The notes: generated by a model from the sequence alone, not told the origin. A stretch of 64,000 nt of DNA from Colwellia sp. D2M02 (GCF_018860755.1 NZ_JAHKPW010000064.1:9128-73127), one strand, 5' to 3'; shown: positions 9,058-19,284, numbered from the stretch's first letter. A program made the numbers and translations.

Positions 9058-11025
9058 TTAATGACCTTTTTGAATAAAACGTTCTACTTGCTCTATGCTT
9101 TTAGGCTTACCGCGCACAATCAGTGTATCTTGGGCTTGTAAAATGGTATGGCTTTCAGACATTTCAATTTCTTTATTTTCTCGGCGTAAACTTACAACAT
9201 GGATATTTTGGGCTGATAAGTTAAGTGCCTCAATAGACTGCCCTTGCGCAAAGGAGTCTTCGTTAATTAAAATTGCATGAGCAAATTCAACCCTATCTAT
9301 GACAGCTGAACTCATATCTGTTTGTTCGCCTTGAAAAAAGCCATGAAGGTGATTGTAATGATTTTTACGCTCGTGCTGTACTCGGCGCATAATACGAGAA
9401 AAAGGCACGCCCGTTAACGAAAGTACTTGTGAAACTAACATCAAACTGCCTTCTAAGCTTTCGGGCACGACTTCATTAGCGCCAGCAGCTTGCAATACGT
9501 TAAGTTGATCATCATTACGAGTTCTGACCAGAATAGGGACATCAGCCGACATAGATCTTATTTTTTGTACTACCTCTAAAGATTGCTTGTCTTCACCAAA
9601 AGCAATCACTACTAACTTAGCTTTAGTAAGGTGCGCGGCATTAAGTATTTCGCTTTGTCGAGAGGAGCCAAACAATACTTTTTCACCTGCCTCTCGCGCT
9701 TTCCTTGTTCTAAGTGGATCTATATCAATAGCGACAAAATCAATGTTATCTTGTTTTAAAAAACGACTAACCGTTTGCCCTACACGACCAAAACCACAAA
9801 TAACCACGTGATTTTCAAGGCTAAAATGCTCAGGCAGCTGTATTAAGTCTTCAGTATCGGGTGACTTTTCTTGACTTAAAAATAATGACCAAGCGCGTGC
9901 ATTATTTATCATATAAGGTGTAATAGCCATACTCAGTACGCCAGCACCTAATAACATCGACGTTTCACGTAATGATAAAATTTGGCTTTGATCGGCTAAG
10001 GCAATAAGTACAAAGCCAAACTCCCCCATTTGAGCTAGTATTAAACCCGACGCCCAAGCATCTTTAGCGGACTCTCCTGCCTTCATTGCTAAGAACTTAA
10101 TAATCAATATTTTAATTAACATAAAGCTAATAATTAGCCCTAATAAACTCACTGGTGAAGAGAGTAATAATCCAACATCAAGTTTCATTCCAACGGTAAT
10201 GAAGAATAGCCCGAGTAAAATATCGCGATACGGCCTTATATCAGCCTCAAGTTGATGTTTATATTCACTCTCACCCAGCATCATTCCTGCTAAAAAGGCT
10301 CCTAAAGCCATAGATAAGCCAAACCATTGAGTAAAAGCCGCAGCTAATAAAGTGACCAACAGGGTCGTTAATACAAACAACTCATCGGTTCTCACCTGCG
10401 CAATAATATTAAATACTTTAGGTAGTAACCATTTACCGATAAGTAAAAGTAGCGCTACGACAAAAACACCTTTAACCATGGCAAGCAATAACGCCCACAC
10501 CATAGAGCCCTGACTATCAAGCGCCAACATAGGAATAATAATTAATAACGGAACAACAGCAACATCTTGAAAAAGTAAAACCGCAACAGAGAGCTGCCCT
10601 GACTTACGCTGCATTGCGCCACTTTCACTAAGCTGCCTAATAACAATTGCAGTTGATGATAATGTTAATACACTAGCCACCACAAAAGCGCCCGCAAAAC
10701 TCAACCCAAAGAACAGCCCAGCAAGAATAAAAACAATTAACGATAGGACAACTTGTAAACTACCAACAGATAGCACTATATGTCGCATAGCGATTAAGCG
10801 GGGTAATGAAAATTCAAGACCAAGGGTAAACAACAAAAAGACAATGCCAAGCTCCGCAAAATGTTCATAACTTTTCTGATCATTAACAATATTAAAACCA
10901 TATTGGCCCACCAACATACCTGCAACCAAATATGCGAGAATAGCTGGCAGCTTTAAGCGGCGAAATAGCCAGACCACAAAAACGGCACAAGTTAAAATAG
11001 CTAAAATATCAAAATATCCGCTCAC
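9058..11025 (-). CDS. CPA2-family monovalent cation:proton antiporter (Kef/YbaL type)
   Basis: This inner-membrane transporter has 655 residues. Residues 1 to about 380 form about twelve membrane helices of the Na+/H+ exchanger fold, starting FDILAILTCAVFVVWLF. A cytoplasmic RCK_N domain begins near HVVICGFGRVGQ (Rossmann GxGxxG) and an RCK_C/TrkA-C domain ends the protein. The architecture matches Kef-type K+/H+ antiporters gated by nucleotide or glutathione adducts. Without a KefF/KefG ancillary gene beside it I do not choose a specific Kef name. Convergent with the patatin gene; 36 bases separate them. Confidence 0.9.
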   Translation of the reverse strand: MSGYFDILAILTCAVFVVWLFRRLKLPAILAYLVAGMLVGQYGFNIVNDQKSYEHFAELGIVFLLFTLGLEFSLPRLIAMRHIVLSVGSLQVVLSLIVFILAGLFFGLSFAGAFVVASVLTLSSTAIVIRQLSESGAMQRKSGQLSVAVLLFQDVAVVPLLIIIPMLALDSQGSMVWALLLAMVKGVFVVALLLLIGKWLLPKVFNIIAQVRTDELFVLTTLLVTLLAAAFTQWFGLSMALGAFLAGMMLGESEYKHQLEADIRPYRDILLGLFFITVGMKLDVGLLLSSPVSLLGLIISFMLIKILIIKFLAMKAGESAKDAWASGLILAQMGEFGFVLIALADQSQILSLRETSMLLGAGVLSMAITPYMINNARAWSLFLSQEKSPDTEDLIQLPEHFSLENHVVICGFGRVGQTVSRFLKQDNIDFVAIDIDPLRTRKAREAGEKVLFGSSRQSEILNAAHLTKAKLVVIAFGEDKQSLEVVQKIRSMSADVPILVRTRNDDQLNVLQAAGANEVVPESLEGSLMLVSQVLSLTGVPFSRIMRRVQHERKNHYNHLHGFFQGEQTDMSSAVIDRVEFAHAILINEDSFAQGQSIEALNLSAQNIHVVSLRRENKEIEMSESHTILQAQDTLIVRGKPKSIEQVERFIQKGH

Positions 11026-11422
11026 GTATTATCCTTTCGTTATATTGTAAAAATGTTCATCCGTAGAGCTATACGCGTAATAAATAGTAGTTATAGGCAT
11101 AAAATAACCTATGGCAAACTATTGCCGCTTACTACTTACTAATAATTTGACGTTAGTACAAATCCAATAACATCTTAATATTGTAGTCTATAGCTTCAGG
11201 TACATACTAAATTTTAGCTCACAAACAAAATTACTTTTCAATGACTTAAGTTATCACACACAAGCCACATCTAAATTATTCTTTTAGCTTTAACTTATAT
11301 TTTAAAATTGGCTTAAAGCTTGCTTGGTTACAACTATTAACTCAATACGTCAGATTATTAACACCATTATAAATACCTTGGCGTTACCCTGACGAATAAA
11401 AGCTGAACCCAGAGGTATATGC
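11026..11422. other. Divergent intergenic region, 397 bases
   Basis: This AT-rich region lies between the divergent antiporter and diguanylate cyclase genes. It must hold both promoters. I see no convincing small gene, structured RNA or operator in it. Confidence 0.5.
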
Positions 11423-12340
11423 ATGCAGACTTTAAATGTATTGGATAATAGGTTTTCATCATTTTCAACATTAAGTACATCACCAGCCGATGAGCTAGCA
11501 GCTAAAAAAACATATGAAGCGCTTTTTAGTGCTGATCGTACTTTATCGTTAGTTGAATTATTTAATACCACATTAGACTTAGCGTCATTACTCAATAATT
11601 TCTCTATTGAAGCTACTCGCTATTTAGATTTCAGTGGTTTGTTTTTTAAAAGTTACTCCGTAAACATAGCATTAGATGGCAGTAAAAAGGCTAAGTATGA
11701 ACATCGTTTTGATTTAAAAATTAGTGACACATATATTGGCACCTTAACTTATGCCATTAATACACCGATGAGCCTTATTAACATTCAAATACTAGACAAA
11801 CTACATCAATGTTTGTCTTATCCATTAAAGAATGCAATTAGCTATTACGACGCCATTCAATTAGCGATGCAAGATGCACTAACAGGCTTAGGCAACCGTC
11901 GCTATTTTGATGAGCAACTCAAACGTGCTATGCACAATGCAAATCGCCATCATAGTGTGGTTGGTTTAGTGTTAGGTGATTTAAACAAGTTTAAAGCCAT
12001 TAATGATAATTATGGCCATGCCGTAGGCGATCAAGTACTGATTGAGTTCTCAAACATTTTACGTTTATGTATCCGTGACTCAGATAGCTTATTTCGCTTT
12101 GGTGGTGATGAGTTTGCGATATTGATTGAAAATGCTAATGAAAGTGCTATCAACCTTATTGAGCACAGAGTAAGTAATGCACTACATGAGAATATATTGT
12201 TAAGTAAATACAATTTGGGGTGCAGCTTAGGCGCAACCTTAATGAATAGAGCGGATAGTGAACAAAGTATATTTGCGCGCGCTGACAGAGCGTTATATAG
12301 AAAGAAAGCTTATACCGCACAACACTTAAGTGTGATCTAG
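11423..12340 (+). CDS. Diguanylate cyclase (GGDEF) with intact I-site
   Basis: This 305-residue protein probably makes c-di-GMP from two GTP. The C-terminal half, from about residue 150, is a GGDEF domain with DALTGLGNRRYFDE and the active-site GGDEF at residues 227-231. RDSD at 218-221 lies exactly five residues before it, the product-inhibition I-site. The N-terminal half is not recognised; it has no membrane helix and could be a GAF- or PAS-like sensor. AGAGG at 11411-11415 supports the ATG at 11423. It is monocistronic. Confidence 0.9.
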   Translation: MQTLNVLDNRFSSFSTLSTSPADELAAKKTYEALFSADRTLSLVELFNTTLDLASLLNNFSIEATRYLDFSGLFFKSYSVNIALDGSKKAKYEHRFDLKISDTYIGTLTYAINTPMSLINIQILDKLHQCLSYPLKNAISYYDAIQLAMQDALTGLGNRRYFDEQLKRAMHNANRHHSVVGLVLGDLNKFKAINDNYGHAVGDQVLIEFSNILRLCIRDSDSLFRFGGDEFAILIENANESAINLIEHRVSNALHENILLSKYNLGCSLGATLMNRADSEQSIFARADRALYRKKAYTAQHLSVI

Positions 12341-12428
12341 CTTATTGATGTATAAACTATTCATAAATAATGACACCCGCTAAAATAAGGTTATTCACGA
12401 ACTAGTTATAAAACTTAAGATATTAAAT

Positions 12429-12483
12429 ATTAGGAAAAAAGCGGCTAGAGAAATATTTATTAAGCCAAGTTCAGGCTAAATAC
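12429..12483 (+). repeat. Dispersed intergenic repeat, copy 2
   Basis: This matches 31-85 in the same orientation, sharing TTAGGAAAA, GGCTAGAG, ATTT, TTAAGCC and TCAGG. It directly abuts the stop codon of the minus-strand gene 12483-13133. Confidence 0.6.
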
Positions 12484-13133
12484 TAACTCAATTGCTTAAA
12501 AGCAACTTGCCGTTCAGTTGCAGAAGCATTGACAAGTAAGCGACAAAAACGCACCGTTTGCGCAAAATAGCGCGGTGTAATATCACCTTTTGATAATTTA
12601 TATAGCACCGCACTGAAGTAATGCCGATCAATGAAAAATGTTTTTGCGTAATGCTTAATCGCATCATCTAAAGAAGGGTAAACCACATCATCAAAAGTAA
12701 ACGTTAAAGTAGGCTCATTGTCATAATATTCAACTCCGTCAATCACTAGCGGCCAGCTTTGATAATTAACTCTATCTCTGGCGACTTCGTAAACAAACCA
12801 AGCACTACGAGCAAAGCCTGCAAAATTCCCATGCTCAAACTCACTGGTAGCTAACTCTTCTTCCGTCCAATTAATGCCGATGGCTAAGTGTTTATTGTAC
12901 CTAACCATTAGGCTACTTTTAACAAAATGATTAACTTGCCAAATAGAGTGTACCGCCGCGCTTTTGGCTATTTTATTACACTCATCACAGCTAGGAACCG
13001 ATAATAAAACGTGCGGGCAATTAAAAGCAGAACGTTCTCCATCAGGGAAAGTAAACTCCCCTGAGTTAGGCTCACCACAAAACCAGCAACAATGTCTTTT
13101 ATCAAAAGGGGTTTCTGTTATTACTGGCATCAT
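12483..13133 (-). CDS. Hypothetical protein with CxxC...CxxC zinc-finger-like N-terminus
   Basis: I do not recognise this 216-residue protein. Its N-terminus has CWFC (Cys16, Cys19) and CDEC (Cys49, Cys52). This four-cysteine spacing resembles the zinc-binding core of HNH-type or zinc-ribbon proteins. The rest is mixed alpha/beta with many aromatic residues and no membrane segment. It lies 10 bases downstream of the RhlE-type helicase gene on the same strand, so the two may be co-transcribed. A nucleic-acid role is possible but only inferred. Confidence 0.75.
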   Translation of the reverse strand: MMPVITETPFDKRHCCWFCGEPNSGEFTFPDGERSAFNCPHVLLSVPSCDECNKIAKSAAVHSIWQVNHFVKSSLMVRYNKHLAIGINWTEEELATSEFEHGNFAGFARSAWFVYEVARDRVNYQSWPLVIDGVEYYDNEPTLTFTFDDVVYPSLDDAIKHYAKTFFIDRHYFSAVLYKLSKGDITPRYFAQTVRFCRLLVNASATERQVAFKQLS

Positions 13134-13143
13134 AGTAGAAGAC

Positions 13144-14484
13144 TTAACGTTTTTTCTTTATTTTATTATTGTATTTAGTGGCACTTGCTCCACGACCTTG
13201 TCCTTTTTTCTTCAATTCTTTTTTCGCTATACCTTGATTTTTTTCTTGAGTAGCACGGTATCTATTTTTACTCTCTTTTTTTACCGTTGCTTGCTGATAC
13301 TCATCAGCTTCTGTGCGGTTAAACTCATAACCAGGCACAATAATACGTTCAAACTTGCGCTCTATAAGTAACTCAATATTTTCTAAGAAGCGTTCATCTT
13401 TAGGGCTAACTAGCGAAATAGCGGTACCAGATTTACCTGCTCGGCCTGTACGGCCAACACGGTGCACATAATCCTCGGCTAAAAATGGTAGGTGGAAATT
13501 AACCACATAAGCTAAATCATCAATATCTAAACCGCGAGCAGCAACATCAGTTGCAACCAATACTCTCACTTGACCTTCTTTAAACTGCTCTAATGCTTTA
13601 TTACGCGCACCTTGTGTTTTATCACCATGGCACAACGCCGCTTTAATGCCATCAAGCTTTAGCTCTTTAGCTAAGGTGTTAGCACTTTCTTTAGTTCCTG
13701 CAAAAACTAATACTTGCTGCCAATTGTTCACGCCAATAAGTTCTGATAATAATTCACGTTTTCTTGCTTCACTTACCCAATAAACGGCCTGCTTAATTTT
13801 ACCTGAAGTGGTATTTTGTTTAGCAACACTAATTGTTTTAGGTGTTACTAATAACTGGTTAGCGAGTGATTTTACACGTTCAGAAAATGTTGCAGAGAAC
13901 ATTAATGTTTGATGCTTATGTTTAATTGCCACCATTAGCTTTTCAATATCCGTTAAAAAGCCCATATCGAGCATTCTATCGGCTTCATCGAGTACTAAAA
14001 ATTTCACTTGTGATAAGTCAACATTACGTAATGTTAAATGCTCTAACAAACGACCTGGCGTGGCAATTAATACATCGAGCCCTTGCTTAAGCATGTTAGT
14101 TTGCGAGGCCATTCTGCCGCCGCCATAAATAACGCCACTTCTAATTGGAAGGAACTGACTAAAGGTTTTAACATTTTCGGCAACTTGATTAGCAAGTTCG
14201 CGTGTAGGCGTTAAAATTAACGCACGAATAGCTTGCCCTGACGCGACTTTATCATTTTCAGCAGCTGCGCTATTTGCCGCATTATTGGCTTTAGCTATTT
14301 CATCTAGAATAGGCAAACTAAAAGCGGCTGTTTTGCCTGTTCCCGTTTGGGCGCTCGCTAAAACATCAACACCTTGACGAATAACAGGAATAGCTTGTTG
14401 CTGTATCGGGGTTAAATTTTTATAACCACATGCTTTTACTGCTTTTAATAAATTAGCCGACAAGCCAATTGCATCAACACTCAT
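13144..14484 (-). CDS. rhlE: DEAD-box ATP-dependent RNA helicase, RhlE type
   Basis: This 446-residue RNA helicase carries the standard motifs in order. They are the Q motif region TPIQQQAIPVI, motif I AQTGTGKT (45-52), PTRELANQ, TPGRL, DEAD, SAT, ARGLDI and HRVGRTGRAG. The C-terminal tail from about residue 395 is Lys/Gln/Arg rich and ends in a basic KKKR, typical of RhlE-like proteins that contact RNA unspecifically. It probably acts in ribosome assembly or mRNA turnover. Marine cold-adapted relatives carry several paralogues, so the symbol is a subfamily label. Confidence 0.88.
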   Translation of the reverse strand: MSVDAIGLSANLLKAVKACGYKNLTPIQQQAIPVIRQGVDVLASAQTGTGKTAAFSLPILDEIAKANNAANSAAAENDKVASGQAIRALILTPTRELANQVAENVKTFSQFLPIRSGVIYGGGRMASQTNMLKQGLDVLIATPGRLLEHLTLRNVDLSQVKFLVLDEADRMLDMGFLTDIEKLMVAIKHKHQTLMFSATFSERVKSLANQLLVTPKTISVAKQNTTSGKIKQAVYWVSEARKRELLSELIGVNNWQQVLVFAGTKESANTLAKELKLDGIKAALCHGDKTQGARNKALEQFKEGQVRVLVATDVAARGLDIDDLAYVVNFHLPFLAEDYVHRVGRTGRAGKSGTAISLVSPKDERFLENIELLIERKFERIIVPGYEFNRTEADEYQQATVKKESKNRYRATQEKNQGIAKKELKKKGQGRGASATKYNNKIKKKR

Positions 14485-14752
14485 AAATCACCTAAGTTCA
14501 AAAATCAAAGCTACAATAGTGAAGCTTAATATGGCGGCGATTATAATATAAATAGTAACGTTAGTCTTATAATCCTCATCATTATCGTGAACATTACCGC
14601 TATATATTCAACTTATGATGAGTATTCTGATTTTAATGATAATTCACTTGCATGTTTCGCCTAGGCTTATACACTTAGATTACCTAATTACATGTATATA
14701 CAGTTTTTATTATATTTTATCGTGATTATGTTGAGTCGTTAAAGGAAGTACG

Positions 14753-15856
14753 TTGTTCAAATCATCTATTATATTATCAATAATAATGTGCTTTAGTACT
14801 ACGGTGCTGGCCGACACTAAAGTTAAGCTTGGCATGTCTAATGCCACAGCTGGCCCTGTCGCATCCTTAGGAGCCGAGCTATACCTTGGCTCTCAAACCT
14901 ATTTTGAACAACTCAACTTACAAGGCGGTATTAATGGGAAACAGGTTGAGTTACTTAGCTTAAATGATAATTATGAGCCTAAATTAACGGTAATTAACAC
15001 CAGAACTTTCATAGAACAAGAACAAGTATTTGCTTTATTTGGTTACGTTGGTACACCAACATCCTATGCTATTTTACCGATTTTAAAAAAAACCGGAATC
15101 CCTTATCTGATGCCATTTACTGGTGCTGACTTTTTACGCCGCCCGATTAAAGAAAACATTTTTAATTTAAGAGCAAGTTACCTACAAGAAGCACAAACCC
15201 AAATAGACTATTTAATCAATAAAAAGCGCTATAAAAACATTGCCTTAGTGATACAAGCGGACGAATTTGGTTTAGCCGCTCAACGAGCTTTAAACAAAGA
15301 GTTGAGTCGCTACAATATAACGCCAGTTGTGAATGCTCGTTACCAGCGAAATACACGAGATATGAGTCATGTTATTAAAAAACTACAAACAAAACCTATT
15401 GATGCGGTTATTTTTATTGGTACTTACGAGCCCTTTAGTCACTTAATCAACACTGCCGCTCAAGAAAAAATTGACGTACTGTTTACCAGCCTATCGTTTA
15501 TAGCCAGTCACGAAGTATACTCTCGGCTCAAATATAATAGCCGCGTGATGATAACGGAGGTTTTCCCCGATCCAAGTGAATGTCAGTGGACTATCTGTCA
15601 AAAGTTTAAAAATGATATGACAAAAGCGGGAGTAAATAAATTAAATAGAGTGCAGCTAGAAGGTTATATAAATGCCCATGTATTTTCCGAGGTTGCAAAA
15701 CGCTGCGAACAGGAATTAAGCCATGCATGCTTAATAAAGCAGTTTGAGCAATACTCCTTTAAAGACAAATATTTAGACATTAAATTTAGTGATAGCAATC
15801 ACCAGGGCTTACAAAAAATATATTTATCTTTTAGCCCTGGAGCATTATTGCCATAG
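14753..15856 (+). CDS. Periplasmic ligand-binding protein, branched-chain amino acid type
   Basis: This 367-residue protein has a signal peptide (cleavage after LADT-like region about residue 20) and a type I periplasmic-binding fold of the LivK/Peripla_BP_6 kind. KVKLGMSNATAGPVASLG begins the mature domain. No permease or ATPase gene is near, so it may feed a distant transporter or serve as a sensor partner. The start is TTG at 14753 with AAAGGAAG at 14741-14748. I see no in-frame ATG nearby that would keep the signal peptide. Confidence 0.82.
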   Translation: MFKSSIILSIIMCFSTTVLADTKVKLGMSNATAGPVASLGAELYLGSQTYFEQLNLQGGINGKQVELLSLNDNYEPKLTVINTRTFIEQEQVFALFGYVGTPTSYAILPILKKTGIPYLMPFTGADFLRRPIKENIFNLRASYLQEAQTQIDYLINKKRYKNIALVIQADEFGLAAQRALNKELSRYNITPVVNARYQRNTRDMSHVIKKLQTKPIDAVIFIGTYEPFSHLINTAAQEKIDVLFTSLSFIASHEVYSRLKYNSRVMITEVFPDPSECQWTICQKFKNDMTKAGVNKLNRVQLEGYINAHVFSEVAKRCEQELSHACLIKQFEQYSFKDKYLDIKFSDSNHQGLQKIYLSFSPGALLP

Positions 15857-15872
15857 TTAATTTATAAATAAG

Positions 15873-16391
15873 TTAGCCAATATCATCAAGCGGCCAAGTC
15901 ACAATGTGATTCTCATAATCTTCGAGTCTCACTTCATCATCTTTTAGAATTTTACCGCGTACCGACATGCCCGCTTTATGCATGGCAGATTTTTTACCTT
16001 TATGTAACAGTGGATGCCATGATGGAATATCTCGCCCTTCTTGCAATCGACGATAAGTACAACTGGGTGGCATTAGTAATACAGCTTCAATATTTTTGGG
16101 TGTTAACCGAATACATTCAGGCACTAATTCTGTTCGTGCTTCATACTTAGAGCACTGACAAGTCTTTTCATTAAGCAACTGACATGCAATGTTTGAATAA
16201 TATACTTGCTCACCTTCATTAATATGATCTGTCGATAATAATTCGTTTTCATCTTCAGCGCTTTCATCATCAATAAATTTGTTTAAACAGCACTTTCCAC
16301 AGCCGTCACATAATGACTCCCATTCACTCTTGGTCATTTCTTTTAATGATTTTTGCTGCCAAAAAGGTTGCTCTGCTTGGGTATTAGTCAT
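15873..16391 (-). CDS. ycgN: YcgN family cysteine cluster protein
   Basis: This 172-residue UPF0260/YkgJ-type protein carries the cysteine cluster CDGCGKCC (Cys28, 31, 34, 35) and further cysteines mid-protein. The pattern suggests a bound metal or Fe-S cluster. Biochemical function is not established. It is separated from the upstream transglycosylase gene by a terminator at 16464-16496, so it probably has its own promoter. ycgL and ycgN are also near each other in E. coli. Confidence 0.88.
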   Translation of the reverse strand: MTNTQAEQPFWQQKSLKEMTKSEWESLCDGCGKCCLNKFIDDESAEDENELLSTDHINEGEQVYYSNIACQLLNEKTCQCSKYEARTELVPECIRLTPKNIEAVLLMPPSCTYRRLQEGRDIPSWHPLLHKGKKSAMHKAGMSVRGKILKDDEVRLEDYENHIVTWPLDDIG

Positions 16392-16463
16392 GATATTAGT
16401 TCAAGTTATATTCGACAAAAGATAGTACGAGAGCCTACTGATCTGAGTACATAAAATTCAGAC

Positions 16464-16496
16464 ATAAAAAAAGGCATCGCTCCAGGATGCCTTTAT
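16464..16496 (-). terminator. Terminator after the lytic transglycosylase gene
   Basis: AAAGGCATC (16470-16478) pairs with GATGCCTTT (16486-16494). On the minus strand the 3' arm runs into TTTTTTTA. Confidence 0.88.
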
Positions 16497-16505
16497 TATA
16501 ACAGT

Positions 16506-17567
16506 TTACTGAACGGGCGGGAACTTGATACGATCAGATAAAAGCCCAACAGAGCTAACAAAATAATATGATAAATTCCAATGCATTAAGCTCTTATAGT
16601 TATCATAAGCTAAGTACACTCGACCATTTTCATCATCAGGAAAAACCAATGCAGCTTTAATATCAACATGTGGTAAGTTAGTACCATCAACACGGCGTAT
16701 TCCTAATGCCTGCCACTCACTCAAGGTTTTTTCACTGTCACCCCAAGCTTTTAACCAGTTTTTACGACTACCGGTATTTCTAGGAATAGCTAACGATGTG
16801 TCAAAGTTTTCTGGCAATTTAACTTGTCGACCCCAAGTTAGCTCATCATTCCAACCTTCTTTTTGTAAGTAATTGGCCATTGACGCAAATATATCAGCTT
16901 GGTTTTGCCAAATATCTTTCTTTCCGTCACCGTCGCCATCAACCGCGTAACTTAAAAATGACGTAGGCATAAATTGGTTTTGTCCCATAGCACCAGCCCA
17001 AGAGCCTTTCATGTTATCAATATTAATATGTCCTTCATCAAGTATTGTTAATGCTGCCATAAGCTGCTTTTTAAAAAAGGTTTCGCGTCGCCCTTCATAC
17101 GCTAATGTAGATAACGCTGAAATAACATTGTAACCGCCGGTATAACTACCAAAATTTGTTTCTAATCCCCATAAAGCAACAATAAATCGTGGCTGAACAC
17201 TGTACTTTTCAGCAACATCATTAAGCAAGTCCTTATGTTGTTTATACAAAGTTCGTGCTTTATCCACTTTCCATTGCGGCACGCGCTTTGGTAAGTATGT
17301 ATCTAGGGTTTCTACTTTTTCAGGCTGGCTTCGGTCTGCCTTGACCGCTCGCTTATGAAACTTAACATCGGCAAAACTATTATTAACTAATGCTTCACTA
17401 AAGCCTTGCTTAATCGCTTCATTTTTTAGTTCGGTAACATAAAGTGCAAAGCCCTCTTCTGTTAGCTCTTTTTTTTCAGCTAACGCTTGAGTCGACATGG
17501 CGCTGGTTGCTAAAACGAGTGCCGTTAAAGCTTGTTTTATTTTAGTTAGGTTAAATGGCATCATCAT
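16506..17567 (-). CDS. Lytic murein transglycosylase, MltB family
   Basis: This 353-residue periplasmic enzyme cleaves the glycan strands of peptidoglycan to 1,6-anhydromuropeptides. A signal peptide ends at ALA near residue 30 and no lipobox is seen, so it should be soluble. The SLT_2-type domain has the catalytic Glu136 in [10 protein letters not shown] and the family motifs [15 protein letters not shown] and [13 protein letters not shown]. No peptidoglycan-binding domain follows. The gene begins with three consecutive ATG codons, the first overlapping the ycgL stop (ATGA), so translation is coupled. Confidence 0.9.
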   Translation of the reverse strand: MMMPFNLTKIKQALTALVLATSAMSTQALAEKKELTEEGFALYVTELKNEAIKQGFSEALVNNSFADVKFHKRAVKADRSQPEKVETLDTYLPKRVPQWKVDKARTLYKQHKDLLNDVAEKYSVQPRFIVALWGLETNFGSYTGGYNVISALSTLAYEGRRETFFKKQLMAALTILDEGHINIDNMKGSWAGAMGQNQFMPTSFLSYAVDGDGDGKKDIWQNQADIFASMANYLQKEGWNDELTWGRQVKLPENFDTSLAIPRNTGSRKNWLKAWGDSEKTLSEWQALGIRRVDGTNLPHVDIKAALVFPDDENGRVYLAYDNYKSLMHWNLSYYFVSSVGLLSDRIKFPPVQ

Positions 17568-17860
17568 TCCTTAGTGCTTAATTCATTTTGAGCTGTCATT
17601 TGCGCTTTATGTGTTTTTAGTAAATCTTCCTTCGGTGGTGGAAGTTGCAAATAATATCCTTGCTCGTTAAGGCTACTTTTTACTTTCTCTAAGTCAGCCA
17701 ACGCTAATTTTTTCTTAGTGGCCAAGTTAGTTAAGGTAACTAAGTGTGGTGTGCCAAAAGTAATCATGAGCGCTTCTGGCACACTAGAGAAGTCATCTCG
17801 TGACTTAACATAAAGGTAAGTTTGATCTTTTTTGGGGCTTTTATAAATTGCACATAGCAT
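17564..17860 (-). CDS. ycgL: YcgL domain-containing protein
   Basis: This 98-residue protein is of the YcgL family, recognisable by [18 protein letters not shown] at the start and LPPPKEDLL near the end. It is small, soluble and conserved in gammaproteobacteria, with no firm function. It overlaps the transglycosylase gene by 4 bases and lies downstream of rnd on the same strand, as in related genomes. Confidence 0.9.
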   Translation of the reverse strand: MLCAIYKSPKKDQTYLYVKSRDDFSSVPEALMITFGTPHLVTLTNLATKKKLALADLEKVKSSLNEQGYYLQLPPPKEDLLKTHKAQMTAQNELSTKE

Positions 17861-18065
17861 AATGGAGACCTATATCGGATAAGTAAGTTAACGAGATAAA
17901 TATATCACGAGCATCTGTTTATGTTCAGTGCTTATCGTAAATATATTTCAGCCTAATAGAGTCTACGTTAAGCAGAGTGAATTTATTAGGTGGAATATGT
18001 AATTTAACTGTTATGTTGCTCGAGTGTTTCGACGAATGTTTCGCATACATTATTTAACCTGAACC

Positions 18066-18089
18066 AGGTTTAAAAGATATTTAGCAAAA
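18066..18089 (+). repeat. Short relative of the dispersed intergenic repeat
   Basis: AGGTTTAAAAGATATTTAGCAAAA resembles the start of copy 1 (bases 6-29: GGTTTAAGAGATATTTAACAAAA, given in part). It sits just after the rnd stop codon. The match is short, so membership is uncertain. Confidence 0.35.
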
Positions 18090-18099
18090 TTGTCGCTTA

Positions 18100-19242
18100 C
18101 TAGACGTTAAACTGGTTATTCGCAAAGTTAATCAGCGCTTCACCCACTAACGCTTTACGCCAGCCACTAAGCAATTCCACAGTGGACTCTAGCTCTTGAG
18201 CACGGTTTAGGTTGAAATGCCATGTTAAAAACTGATTTATTTGCTTTTTAGAGGCTAAGCACTCAAGCGGAATATGATGTAATTCACTTTGCTGGGTAAT
18301 AAAGGTTTTAACTTTCTTAAAAATTTGTTTGTAACCGGGGTAGTCATCTAAACGCTTTATTTTTTCGGGGTATGAATTAACGTCACTGTGCTCGGCTTGT
18401 TTTAACACAGCCAGCATAGCCTTACCTTGATGGCGTACATCAAGTACTTCAGCCCCTTCAATTTTTTGCATCGCTTGCAAACTATCAGGGTTACTTTGTG
18501 CTACGGCCATTAACGTTGTGTCTTTCACCACAAAACCTAACGGTAAGTCACGACTTTTGGCTTGTTGATAGCGCCACTGACAAAGAAACTTTAAGGTATT
18601 AAGTTGTTTGGTATTTAAACGCCAGTTCATTTTCATATTAAGATAAAGCTGGCTATCATCAATAGGCGTGAATTTCTTATCAATTAAAGATTGCGTTTCT
18701 TGTTGGGCTATTTCTACATAACCCGCTTGTGTTAACGCTGCCAATAACTTGGGGTATAAGGCAAACAAGTGCTCAACATCAGCGCCAGCATAAGATAACT
18801 GCTTTGCTGTTAAGGGTCTTTTGGTCCAATCGGTTCGTGATTCTGATTTATCAAGTTCAAGATCAAGGAAGTGTTTAACCATAGCAGCATAGCCCATAGA
18901 TAGACCATGTCCTAAAAATGACATCATAATTTGGCTATCAATCAAGTTAACCGGTTTACAGTTACCTGAGGTTAAAAACACTTCTAAATCTTCAGATCCA
19001 GCATGGAGCACTTTAGTTATTTTTTCATTACGCATTAATTGCCAAAATGGTGATAAATCGGCGATTGCGATCGGGTCTATCAAAGCAACCACATTACCAT
19101 CAGATACTTGTAACAGTCCTAGCTTAGCGTACAAAGTCCGTGTACGAACAAACTCAGTATCAACAGCAAGCAATGGAGCCGCTGATAGTTGTTCACATAA
19201 TTCATTTAATTCGCGTTGGTTTTCAATTAACTGATAAGGCAT
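18100..19242 (-). CDS. rnd: Ribonuclease D
   Basis: This 380-residue 3'-5' exoribonuclease trims tRNA precursors. The DEDDy exonuclease domain has Asp28 and Glu30 in AVDTEFVRTRTLY, and the later acidic residues include the aspartate of YAGADVEHLF. An HRDC domain follows from about residue 210 and a second HRDC-like region lies near the C-terminus, as in E. coli Rnd (375 residues). It sits between rluB and ycgL, all on the minus strand. Confidence 0.93.
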   Translation of the reverse strand: MPYQLIENQRELNELCEQLSAAPLLAVDTEFVRTRTLYAKLGLLQVSDGNVVALIDPIAIADLSPFWQLMRNEKITKVLHAGSEDLEVFLTSGNCKPVNLIDSQIMMSFLGHGLSMGYAAMVKHFLDLELDKSESRTDWTKRPLTAKQLSYAGADVEHLFALYPKLLAALTQAGYVEIAQQETQSLIDKKFTPIDDSQLYLNMKMNWRLNTKQLNTLKFLCQWRYQQAKSRDLPLGFVVKDTTLMAVAQSNPDSLQAMQKIEGAEVLDVRHQGKAMLAVLKQAEHSDVNSYPEKIKRLDDYPGYKQIFKKVKTFITQQSELHHIPLECLASKKQINQFLTWHFNLNRAQELESTVELLSGWRKALVGEALINFANNQFNV

Positions 19243-19284
19243 GTAATAGTATTTCTAATGGTAATAATGAGAATTAACAAAGTG

